Of a stretch of 44,473 nucleotides of DNA, positions 28,351 through 37,177 are shown piece by piece. The notes under the pieces were generated by a model that saw nothing but the letters and a program-made list of their open reading frames with translations, had not been told where the DNA came from and did not search any database. Position 1 is the stretch's first letter, and each line of letters opens with the position of its first letter. The stretch is from Patescibacteria group bacterium (GTDB taxonomy: Bacteria; Patescibacteriota; Patescibacteriia; UBA2196), in NCBI GenBank assembly GCA_028748975.1, contig JAQTPI010000008.1:1-44473 (forward strand), in the 5' to 3' direction. The position numbers and the translations under genes are program-made.

Positions 28351-28378
28351 GGGCGGTCCGATGTTCATCGGACCGCCC
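28351..28378. repeat. GGGCGGTCCGATGTTCATCGGACCGCCC hairpin repeat
   Basis: Near-identical to 5481..5508. Confidence 0.85.
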
Positions 28379-28576
28379 TTTTTGTTTTTCCCTTGGACGC
28401 GTCGTCCCCCTCTCCTTACCAAGGAGAGGGCGGGGTGAGGTTTATACACTTCGCCGATAGGCGCGTCTTATTTACTATTCGTATATTCGTAAAAATTCGT
28501 AATTTGTAGTAGTCCGCTTTCAGCGGACAAAAAAATCCCCGCCGGTTTATCCCGACGGGGGCTTATTTTTTGGTAA

Positions 28577-28888
28577 TTAATTGCTTTCATCAATCATCAA
28601 TTGTATGGTGGAAATCATTGATTGAAGGTGCTTTAAATTAGTGCGATCATATACGCCAATAACACAGAAGGAAACAGTGTTTTTTAAATTGGAACTGGAG
28701 CCCTTGCCAATCTCCGAATTAATATAATATCCAGTTCCCCAACCTCCATGCTCTGCGTCAACCAGTAGACTCTTTTCCTTTTTCTTGGCATCGTCCACTC
28801 TCATTATTTCAATTTTGTCACGTACAAAATCTGAAGTTCCTAATGAAAACGTCAGAACAATAAGATTCTTTTTCTGAAAAGACGCCAT
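28577..28888 (-). CDS. Small hypothetical protein (103 aa)
   Basis: ATG at 28888 with GGAGG SD. Confidence 0.7.
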   Translation of the reverse strand: MASFQKKNLIVLTFSLGTSDFVRDKIEIMRVDDAKKKEKSLLVDAEHGGWGTGYYINSEIGKGSSSNLKNTVSFCVIGVYDRTNLKHLQSMISTIQLMIDESN

Positions 28889-28963
28889 GATTATCCTCCT
28901 TTTTATTCCTCCCCTTTTTCCTTCTGGCACAACTCCAAAAGGGCTTGAATTGTTGTATTTTCA

Positions 28964-29335
28964 TTATACACCAATCATATTTTCTGTCAACTCCTCCAAA
29001 ATATCTTCCGGAATCGGCACTTGGCGCTTTGGACTTACGCCCGGATACCGCCACGCCGAAATTATTTTTCTTTTTTTAGTATTTATTATTGTCTTTCCTT
29101 GTGTTTTGTTAATTGGGTTTTGAGTTTTAAACATGACCCACATTTCCGTCTTTCTTTTCGTGCCCAAACTCTGCATCACCGCGATGCAACCAGGCACAAT
29201 CGCCTCTTCGGTTCGCTCCGGATGATTAATAATTCGAACCACCCGCTGCGACGTCAAACCATAAAACTTCATTTTTTGAATGGAGTGTTTGGTCCAGGAA
29301 AATTTATCATTATCTTTAGGAATATTAAACAACAT
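28964..29335 (-). CDS. DUF4258/BrnT-like small protein
   Basis: FSWTKHSIQKMKFYGLTSQRVVRIINHPE pattern. Confidence 0.55.
   Translation of the reverse strand: MLFNIPKDNDKFSWTKHSIQKMKFYGLTSQRVVRIINHPERTEEAIVPGCIAVMQSLGTKRKTEMWVMFKTQNPINKTQGKTIINTKKRKIISAWRYPGVSPKRQVPIPEDILEELTENMIGV
28973..28990 (-). promoter_or_regulatory. Promoter TTGACA-N16-TATAAT (outer edges at 28973 and about 28995 depend on exact spacer; -35 read at about 28985)
   Basis: Minus strand GTTGACAGAAAATATGATTGGTGTATAATG upstream of 28577..28888; lies within the 3' end of 28964..29335. Confidence 0.7.
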
Positions 29336-29354
29336 AGTAATCAGAAATTAGAAA

Positions 29355-29741
29355 TCAGGAATCGGGATCTAATCCTTTTTTGCTTCTATAATTGGCGTTA
29401 ATTAAACCATTTAAACCCTTAGCTATTTCTCTGTATAAATCAATTAAACTGAGATATTTTTCTTTATCTATAATTTGTCTTTCATAAAACAAATCAAGCC
29501 AATGTTTTGATTCAAATAAGGAACCGCGGGCGTTATAATAAAATCTAATTTTATCCAAATAATGAAATCTTCCATAACCCTCGGCAATATTTGCGCCTAC
29601 TGAATCAACACTTCTTATACTCTGGTCTCCCAATATTTTCTTCGTCTGCCAATCTAACGACTGATATATCGCCCAATGTTCTTTACTGTATTTTTTGCTT
29701 AATTGATAAACAACTAATTGTTCTAAGGGAATGTGTGGCAT
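29355..29741 (-). CDS. Four-helix bundle protein (23S rRNA IVP family)
   Basis: LVVYQLSKKYSKEHWAIYQSLDWQTKKILGDQSIRSVDSVGANIAEGYGR pattern; start at 29741. Confidence 0.8.
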   Translation of the reverse strand: MPHIPLEQLVVYQLSKKYSKEHWAIYQSLDWQTKKILGDQSIRSVDSVGANIAEGYGRFHYLDKIRFYYNARGSLFESKHWLDLFYERQIIDKEKYLSLIDLYREIAKGLNGLINANYRSKKGLDPDS

Positions 29742-29746
29742 AAAAT

Positions 29747-30814
29747 TTATTCGCGTCCCTGTTTTCTGATTTCTAATTTCTGTTTTCCGGTTAACTGTCC
29801 ACACCCGCCTTTAATTCCTCGCCCAAACCGAAACCTCTCCGTCACCTGAACTCCGCCGTCTTCCAAAATTTTTTTAAATTTTAAAATCTGTTCGCGGGGA
29901 GAGGATTTAAAAGCGCCGGTTTGATTGTAGGCGATTAAATTAACGAGGCACAAATACTGCCGTTCTTTTTTTATATTAAGGCGAATCAATTGAATTAATT
30001 CTTTGGCATAAAAATCACTGTCGTTGACGCCGTCAATCATGACATATTCCAGCATCACTTTTCTTTTGGTTTTGGCCAGATAGTCATCAATGGCGTGCAG
30101 AACTTTTTTCAAATTATATTTGGCGTTAATTGGCGCGAGCTCCGTGCGCAGTTCGTCGTTCGGCGCGTGCAGCGACAGCGCCAAGTTGACCTGAAAACCC
30201 TCATGGGAAAATTTTTCAATTTTTTCCGGGATGCCGATGGTGGAAACGGAAAGATGGCGCGCGCCAATGGCGAGGCCTTTTTGATCCATTAAAATTTTTA
30301 TGGCTTTAATGACTTCCTCGTAATTTAAAAACGGTTCGCCCATGCCCATAAAAACCACATTGGAAACGCGCTCGTTTTCTTTTTTCAAGAGGCGCGCGAA
30401 AAACAGAACTTGGCTGACAATTTCCTCGGCACTTAAATTTCTGGTGAAGCCGTTTTGCCCGGTGGCGCAAAAAACACAGCCCAAAGAACAACCGGCCTCG
30501 GAAGAAACACAAACGGTATTTCTAGGAGTTTCATCGTCTTCTTTCTTACTTTTATAACTCATTAAAACCGTTTCAATTTTTACACCATCCTCCAAAGTAA
30601 TGACCGCTTTTCTGGTCGGATCGCCTTGGGAACTAAAAATTTTGGCGTCAATTTCAAGCGGGCACTCGGCTTTGAGTTTTTCACGCAAAATTTTGGGTAA
30701 AGTGGTGGCCTCATCCCATTTTTCTACCAAATCAAAAAAGACCGCGCGCTTCACTTGGTCCGCGCGGTATCTTGGTTCCGTGGCTAAAATTTGATTAAGT
30801 TTGCTTAAATTCAT
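29747..30814 (-). CDS. rlmN: 23S rRNA (adenine2503-C2)-methyltransferase RlmN
   Basis: SSEAGCSLGCVFCATGQNGFTRNL radical SAM motif. Confidence 0.95.
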   Translation of the reverse strand: MNLSKLNQILATEPRYRADQVKRAVFFDLVEKWDEATTLPKILREKLKAECPLEIDAKIFSSQGDPTRKAVITLEDGVKIETVLMSYKSKKEDDETPRNTVCVSSEAGCSLGCVFCATGQNGFTRNLSAEEIVSQVLFFARLLKKENERVSNVVFMGMGEPFLNYEEVIKAIKILMDQKGLAIGARHLSVSTIGIPEKIEKFSHEGFQVNLALSLHAPNDELRTELAPINAKYNLKKVLHAIDDYLAKTKRKVMLEYVMIDGVNDSDFYAKELIQLIRLNIKKERQYLCLVNLIAYNQTGAFKSSPREQILKFKKILEDGGVQVTERFRFGRGIKGGCGQLTGKQKLEIRKQGRE

Positions 30815-30849
30815 ACGGTTATCATAGCACTAATTCTTAAAAAATGATA

Positions 30850-30887
30850 GTGTGTAAAAAACTCACGATCGTGAGTTTTTTACACAC
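30850..30887. repeat. Perfect 38-bp palindrome GTGTGTAAAAAACTCACGATCGTGAGTTTTTTACACAC
   Basis: Exact self-complementarity; shares core CTCACGATCGTGAG with 2887 and 3508 palindromes. Confidence 0.95.
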
Positions 30888-30937
30888 CCGATAAAAATTA
30901 AAACTCCCTCGCGTGGCGAGGGAGCACGGAATCAATG

Positions 30938-31612
30938 CTAATCTTTTAGCATTTTAAGATCTGATATTACTCTAAACTCGTTTTCTGTCAAACTATAGTA
31001 ATGAACGTCAAGCGGCCCAGGCTTAAGAATAGCAAAACATTTTTTTCTAAACCAAGCACTGGGATTAATGAGTTTATCGCCTTTGGCGCAAAGCAAAAAA
31101 CCACGGTGGCTATGTCCGAAAACAGCGGCATTAATCCATTTGTGTACTTTTTTAAAACGATTAAGGATTAAATCAGCTACTTCATAAAGCAAGCTGTCTT
31201 TTTCCTTTTTAAAAAGCCGTCTGACCTTGGCTTTTAAATAGCGAAGATCAAACATACTGAAACCCAAATTATGACTCACATAAATACAATACTCTTTTGG
31301 TTGCCCGTCATAACCGTTGTAATTAAAATGTAGAACACTATCTCCGCCCTTCAAAAGATGCCAATTGTCTGGTAATTTATACTGGCTCGGCAACCTTTTG
31401 TTAAATAGTGGCACATAGTAGAAATAAACCTGAAAATCTTTTAGTGCCGGATGGCCGATGTGTTTGTCCAAAATATCTCCCGCGTGGATAATAACATTAC
31501 AACCCTTAACCTTTCCTATTTCAGCTATTTCATAAAAATCTTCGTCCGGACAATCATGAGTGTCAGAAATTAACAAAAACCTGGTCACTTTTGTCTTTTC
31601 CATGGTTTTCAT
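30938..31612 (-). CDS. Calcineurin-like metallophosphoesterase
   Basis: LLISDTHDCPDE..., IIHAGDILD, VFGHSHRG. Confidence 0.85.
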   Translation of the reverse strand: MKTMEKTKVTRFLLISDTHDCPDEDFYEIAEIGKVKGCNVIIHAGDILDKHIGHPALKDFQVYFYYVPLFNKRLPSQYKLPDNWHLLKGGDSVLHFNYNGYDGQPKEYCIYVSHNLGFSMFDLRYLKAKVRRLFKKEKDSLLYEVADLILNRFKKVHKWINAAVFGHSHRGFLLCAKGDKLINPSAWFRKKCFAILKPGPLDVHYYSLTENEFRVISDLKMLKD

Positions 31613-31670
31613 GGTGCCCTCCTTTTATTAAATTTTTTACCTCCTTGGTATGTTCTATATATCTTAATCC

Positions 31671-31689
31671 TTAAAAACATTTTTGTCAA
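31671..31689 (-). promoter_or_regulatory. Promoter TTGACA-...-TAAGAT upstream of 30938..31612
   Basis: Minus strand TTGACAAAAATGTTTTTAAGGATTAAGAT. Confidence 0.7.
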
Positions 31690-31731
31690 TTAAAAAATTG
31701 CGCGCATTTTACCACGGGAACCATACGGGAC

Positions 31732-31760
31732 TTGACATTATTTTTTAGACATGCTATAAT
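31732..31760 (+). promoter_or_regulatory. Promoter TTGACA-N17-TATAAT (TGC extended -10)
   Basis: Upstream of 31839..32438. Confidence 0.88.
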
Positions 31761-31838
31761 TAATTTAGGGTGTGGATAAGCTTATTTTTGGCTTATTTTA
31801 GCTGAAATTTATTCAAAAAACATGAAAAGGAGGATAAA

Positions 31839-32438
31839 ATGCAGGCCAATGAATTACTTGGCTTGATTTCTGGGTTTTTGGTGGTTCCTGTCTATATAAC
31901 CTATTTTTTGCAGGTTAAAAAAGGAACCTCCGTGCCCAATCCGGCTACCTGGTCAATTTGGGTAGCGGCCATGCTTCTAAACGGAGCAACCTATTCAAAA
32001 ATGACGGGTAATTTTTTTGAAAGTTTAATTGCCATTATTGTACCTATTTTATTACTGCTGATGTTCTTTTATATCATCACCAGAAAAAAATTCTCTGCTT
32101 TAAAAAAAACAGAGGCGATTGTGCTGATTATCACTTTCTTTGTTGGAATTTTGTGGAAAATTACTAACGCCACAATTTCCAATCTTTGCTTGCAAGGAAT
32201 TTTATTATTTTCTTTTTGGCCAACCATCAGGGGATTACTTTCTGGACAAGCAACAGAAAAACCATTGCCCTGGCTTTTGGGTGTCGTCGCCTATCTCTTT
32301 ACCGTCGCGGCCAATCTATCCGATTTTCAAGGCGATTATGCCAAACTGGTCTTTCCAATCGTTAACGGAATAATCGGCAATGGTAGCGTAGGAATAATTG
32401 CCATCATTAAAAACAGAGGGGGCAATCGTGTTAAGTAA
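31839..32438 (+). CDS. PQ-loop-like multi-pass membrane protein
   Basis: VPVYITYFLQVKKGTSVPNPATWSIW; GGAGG SD. Confidence 0.7.
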   Translation: MQANELLGLISGFLVVPVYITYFLQVKKGTSVPNPATWSIWVAAMLLNGATYSKMTGNFFESLIAIIVPILLLLMFFYIITRKKFSALKKTEAIVLIITFFVGILWKITNATISNLCLQGILLFSFWPTIRGLLSGQATEKPLPWLLGVVAYLFTVAANLSDFQGDYAKLVFPIVNGIIGNGSVGIIAIIKNRGGNRVK

Positions 32439-32985
32439 ACCGGTTCTTTCCATTGTTGCCGGCGTATTATATGTCATTGCTTTTGTTCCGTATATTCGCG
32501 CAATTCTACGTGGAGCAAAGCCGGCAAAAGCTTCGTGGATTATCTGGGCAACCCTGGACAGTATAACCATTGTTGGTATGTTTCTAAAACATTCCATTAA
32601 TGGGCAAATTGTCGGGGCGATGCTCGGCGCGTGGGCAGTGGTCGTTCTTGCCATTAAGTATGGAACGCCGGGATGGACAAAACTAGACAAGTTTTGTTTC
32701 GGTGGTGCTATTGTCGGCATCACGCTGATGTTTATCAATCCCGTGTTTAGTATCGTGGCAAGTTTGAGCGTCGTATTCCTCGGTTCTTTTCCGACCTTTG
32801 TATCGGCCTGGCATGATCCGAGCCGCGAAAACAAAACCGCGTGGACACTTTACTGGGTGTCGTGTGTGATTGCTCTAATTGCAATCCCCTCATGGACGAT
32901 TGCAAATGCGGCGCAACCAATCACCTTTACGGCGATTGAAACCATCATGATGTTCATCCTGTTTATCAAACCACGGCGCAGATAA
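32428..32985 (+). CDS. PQ-loop-like multi-pass membrane protein (GTG start, overlaps previous gene by 11 nt)
   Basis: VPYIRAILRGAKPAKASWIIWA; translationally coupled. Confidence 0.7.
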   Translation: MLSKPVLSIVAGVLYVIAFVPYIRAILRGAKPAKASWIIWATLDSITIVGMFLKHSINGQIVGAMLGAWAVVVLAIKYGTPGWTKLDKFCFGGAIVGITLMFINPVFSIVASLSVVFLGSFPTFVSAWHDPSRENKTAWTLYWVSCVIALIAIPSWTIANAAQPITFTAIETIMMFILFIKPRRR

Positions 32986-33002
32986 CAACACTTGAATTGT
33001 AA

Positions 33003-33037
33003 CAATCCCCAACGGACTCCGTTGGGGATTTTTTTAT
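33003..33037 (+). terminator. Intrinsic terminator after PQ-loop pair
   Basis: aatccccaacggactccgttggggatttttttatt. Confidence 0.88.
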
Positions 33038-33246
33038 TTGTTTATCCGCCGTCGCCAAGGCTATGGCGGATAAACTTAGATTCCCGCTTGCGCGGGGACG
33101 ACAAAACCAAAAGCCGCGCCGACAAATGTCGGCGCGGCTTTTATATTTCAATATTCTATTTTATCCCTGTTTTCTGATTTCTAATTTCTAATTTCTTTTC
33201 TATATTTCACGAGATCCTTCGCTACGCTCAGGATGACACTGCTGTG

Positions 33247-36200
33247 TCACTTTTTCTCTTTATACCCACTCCCCACCGGAATCAAGCGGCCGATGATCAC
33301 GTTTTCTTTCAGCCCGCGCAAATTATCAATCTTACCGGTCACCGCGGCATCAATCAAAATCTTCGCTGTTTCTTGGAAGGAGGCGGCTGACAAAAAAGAA
33401 GAAGTGGACAAGGAAGATTTGGTAATGCCCAGCAAAAGGCGTCGGCCCTTGGCTTCGCGCTTGCCTTCTTTTTTCATATTTTTATTTCTGTCCATAAACT
33501 CGCCCCATTCCACCACCTCGCCCGGTAAAAATTCCGTGTCGCCAATGCTCGTCACAAACACGCGCGAAAACATCTGACGGGTAATGACTTCCACGTGGCG
33601 GTCGTTTAAGGGCTGGCCTTGAGAAGAATAGACGCGCTGAATTTCTTTGATAATATATTTTTCCGCGGTTTCTTTGCCTTTCAATTCATAAAGCTCGCGC
33701 AAATCCAAAGCGCCCTCGGTCAGTTGGTCGCCTTTCAAAACTTGCGCTCCATCTTTAACCCAAAGCACCTGGTCTTTATTAAGTTTAATTTCTTTGGCGC
33801 TGTCTTTAATGGCTTTTATGCTTACCATTAATTCGCCATCGGGTAATTCTTCCAAATTAATTTTGCCGGAGAATGGCGCCATTTCCTGGCGGCTCTTGGT
33901 ATCAATGATTAAATCGCCTTTTTTGACTTTGGCGCCGTCTTTAACTAAAATATCATCAATTTCTTTTTTATTAAAACGCCAGGATTCCGTGACTTCTTCT
34001 TTGCCGGAAACAATCAGAGATTGTTCTTTGGTTTCTTCATCCATTTTAATGTTCACGAGGCCGTCAAGCGGCGCCATGATGGCTTTATTTTTCACACTGC
34101 GCGCTTCAAAAATTTCCTCCACGCGGGGCAGTCCCTGGGTGATGTCAGATTCGGAAGACACGCCGCCGGAGTGAAAGGTTCTCATGGTCAGCTGCGTCCC
34201 TGGTTCGCCAATGGACTGGGCGGCGATGATGCCGACCGCGGTGCCGGCTTTAACCGGTTTATTGTAGCCCAAATCCCAACCGTAACATTTGGCGCAGACG
34301 CCTCTGGTTGATTCACAGGCCAAAACCGAGCGAATCCTGGCTTCAGTTACGCCCGCTTTATCAATAATTCTCATGGTTTCGTGGTCAATGAGCGCGCCTT
34401 TTTTGGCAATTACTTTTCCATTTTTTGGATCTTTGACATCTTCCGCCACCACCCGGCCAAGCAAACGTTTGGCCACCGTGGTATTGATTTCTTCTGAATC
34501 AGCTTTGGTGACGAGGAAACTTTCTTTGGTGCCGCAGTCATCATCAATAATGACGGCATCCTGCGCCACGTCAACCAAGCGGCGAGTCAAATAGCCGGCG
34601 CTGGCAGTCTTTAAGGCGGTATCGGCCAAACCTTTTCTCGCGCCATGGGTGGAAATGAAATATTCCAAAACATCAATGCCTTCTTTAAAAGATTTGGTCA
34701 CGGGCAATTCAATAATTTTGCCGGACGGATTAGACACCGAGCCTTTCATGCCGACGAGTTGAATCATTTGGCCCCAGGAACCGCGGGCGCCGGAAGTCAT
34801 CATGATGTTAATTGGATTACTTTTCATTGGGTTCACGATTTTTTTAGAAACTTCCGTCACCTTGTCTTTGGTGCGCTCCCAAATTTCCACCACTTTAACA
34901 TAGCGTTCATCATTAGTTAAAAGGCCTTGGTCATATTGGCCCTGGGCTTCGCTCACTTGTTTGACAGCTTCTTTAATTAAAGCTGCTTTTTCCGGCACTT
35001 GTGGAATATCGGCAATACCCATGGAGAGGGAGGAGCGGGTGGCGAATTTAATGGCGATCTCTTTCATGTTATCTAAAAATTCCGCGGTCACGGCTTCGTC
35101 ATATAATTCCAAGCACTTGCCCACCACTTTCAAAATTGATTTGCTGTCCATGGTTTCGTTTAAAAAACGCATTTTTTCCGGTAAAACTTCGTTGAAAAGC
35201 AAACGGCCAACCGTGGTTTTAATTTTATGCTCTGGTTTATTGCCACATTTTTTAAGATAAACATCGGACAAACGCACCAAAATTATTTCTTGCAAACCAA
35301 TAGCTTTGTAATCGTAGGCCAGCATGGCTTCTTCCGGATCGGAAAAAAATTTAAGATGTGCGCCTTCAGCTGGCACATCTTCTTTAATATATGTTAAATA
35401 GTAGACGCCGAGCACCAAATCCTGTTTGGGATTAACCACGGGGTCGCCGGTCGCCGGTTTTAAAAGATTTTTGGCTGACAAAATTTTCTCCGCCGCTTCC
35501 TTCTTGGCCTGTTCGGTCAAAGGCAGGTGCACCGCCATCTGGTCGCCATCAAAGTCGGCATTAAAAGCAGTACAAACCAAAGGATGCAACTGAATGGCTT
35601 TGCCTTCAATCAAAATCGGCTGGAAGGCCTGAATACCCAAGCGATGCAAAGTTGGCGCGCGATTTAACATGACGTGGGCGCCTTTAATCACTTGATCCAA
35701 AATATCATAAACTTCAATGTTGCCAGTTTCAATAAAACGGTTGGCGCTCCTAACATTATGGACGCGTTCGCGCTTGATTAATTCGGCAATAATGAACGGA
35801 CGGAAAAGCTCCAAAGCCATTTGCTTGGGTAATCCGCACTGATGCAATTTTAATTTCGGACCAACCACAATGACGCTGCGGCCGGAATAGTCCACGCGCT
35901 TACCGAGCAAATTTTGGCGGAAGCGGCCCTGCTTGCCTTTGAGTGAATCGGCCAAACTCTTTAACATTCTTTTTTGGCCGGTGGAAGCGGTCACGGTTTT
36001 GCCCTGGCGGGCGGTGTTGTCAATTAAAGCGTCCACGGCTTCCTGCAACATTCTTTTTTCGTTTCTGACAATCACTTCCGGCGCGTTCAAATCCAATAAT
36101 TTTTTTAAACGATTGTTGCGGTTGATGACGCGGCGATACAAATCATTCAAATCGGACGCGGCATAACGGCCGCCATCCAGTGCCACCATCGGACGCAAAT

Positions 36201-37134
36201 CCGGCGGCACCACCGGAATAACGGAAAGCACCATCCAATCCGGACCAATACCGCGTTCTTTTAAGCTTTTCAAAAGTTTTAATCTTTTGACTGTCCTGAT
36301 TTTTTTCTGGCCGCTGGCTTTTTTCTCTTCTTTTTCCAAATCATTAATTTCTTTAGCCAAATCAATTTGAGTCAAAAGTTCTTTAATGGCTTCGGCGCCA
36401 ATTGACGCCTCAAAAATATGGCCATATTTCAAAGACAAATCATGGTAGGCGGATTCAGAAAGCACGGCTTTCAAAACCAAATCGCGTAATTCTTTTTTGG
36501 CCAAATCAGCGGATTCCACCAGTTCTTTCAAATCAATTAATTTTATTTTTTCAATTTCTTCCACCTTGGCAACTTTTTCTTCAGCGCTTAAATTATTATT
36601 GTTTCTGGTTTGATTTAATTTGTTTTCCGCTTCGGCTTCAATTTGTTTTTTCTTGGATTTTTGTTCTTCGTCAACTTGCGCCAATGTTTCTTTGCGCAAT
36701 TCTTCATTGACTTTCGTCACCACGAAATTGGCAAAGTAAACGATTTTTTCCAATTCCATGGGCGACATATCCAGGGCCAAACCGATTTTGGACGGCACGC
36801 CGCGCAAAAACCAGATATGCGAAACCGGCGTGGCCAAAGCAATATGGCCAAAGCGTTCGCGGCGCACCATGGCGCGCGTCACTTCCACGCCGCATTTGTC
36901 GCAGATAATTCCCTTGTAGCGGATGCGTTTATATTTGCCGCAGTAGCATTCCCAGTCCTTGGTGGGGCCGAAAATTTTCTCGCAAAACAAACCGTCTTTT
37001 TCCGGCTTTTGCGTGCGGTAATTGATGGTTTCGGGTTTGGTGACTTCGCCATGCGACCATTCCTTGATTACTTCGGGCGAAGCAACCCTTAAGCGAATGG
37101 CGTCAAAGTCAATTTGACTGAAATTATCACTCAT
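33247..37134 (-). CDS. rpoC: RNA polymerase beta' subunit
   Basis: NADFDGDQMAVHLP, zinc motifs, trigger-loop region. Confidence 0.98.
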   Translation of the reverse strand: MSDNFSQIDFDAIRLRVASPEVIKEWSHGEVTKPETINYRTQKPEKDGLFCEKIFGPTKDWECYCGKYKRIRYKGIICDKCGVEVTRAMVRRERFGHIALATPVSHIWFLRGVPSKIGLALDMSPMELEKIVYFANFVVTKVNEELRKETLAQVDEEQKSKKKQIEAEAENKLNQTRNNNNLSAEEKVAKVEEIEKIKLIDLKELVESADLAKKELRDLVLKAVLSESAYHDLSLKYGHIFEASIGAEAIKELLTQIDLAKEINDLEKEEKKASGQKKIRTVKRLKLLKSLKERGIGPDWMVLSVIPVVPPDLRPMVALDGGRYAASDLNDLYRRVINRNNRLKKLLDLNAPEVIVRNEKRMLQEAVDALIDNTARQGKTVTASTGQKRMLKSLADSLKGKQGRFRQNLLGKRVDYSGRSVIVVGPKLKLHQCGLPKQMALELFRPFIIAELIKRERVHNVRSANRFIETGNIEVYDILDQVIKGAHVMLNRAPTLHRLGIQAFQPILIEGKAIQLHPLVCTAFNADFDGDQMAVHLPLTEQAKKEAAEKILSAKNLLKPATGDPVVNPKQDLVLGVYYLTYIKEDVPAEGAHLKFFSDPEEAMLAYDYKAIGLQEIILVRLSDVYLKKCGNKPEHKIKTTVGRLLFNEVLPEKMRFLNETMDSKSILKVVGKCLELYDEAVTAEFLDNMKEIAIKFATRSSLSMGIADIPQVPEKAALIKEAVKQVSEAQGQYDQGLLTNDERYVKVVEIWERTKDKVTEVSKKIVNPMKSNPINIMMTSGARGSWGQMIQLVGMKGSVSNPSGKIIELPVTKSFKEGIDVLEYFISTHGARKGLADTALKTASAGYLTRRLVDVAQDAVIIDDDCGTKESFLVTKADSEEINTTVAKRLLGRVVAEDVKDPKNGKVIAKKGALIDHETMRIIDKAGVTEARIRSVLACESTRGVCAKCYGWDLGYNKPVKAGTAVGIIAAQSIGEPGTQLTMRTFHSGGVSSESDITQGLPRVEEIFEARSVKNKAIMAPLDGLVNIKMDEETKEQSLIVSGKEEVTESWRFNKKEIDDILVKDGAKVKKGDLIIDTKSRQEMAPFSGKINLEELPDGELMVSIKAIKDSAKEIKLNKDQVLWVKDGAQVLKGDQLTEGALDLRELYELKGKETAEKYIIKEIQRVYSSQGQPLNDRHVEVITRQMFSRVFVTSIGDTEFLPGEVVEWGEFMDRNKNMKKEGKREAKGRRLLLGITKSSLSTSSFLSAASFQETAKILIDAAVTGKIDNLRGLKENVIIGRLIPVGSGYKEKK

Positions 37135-37177
37135 AAGATATATTTAAAATTATTTTAATTCCTAAATCATAAATCTT

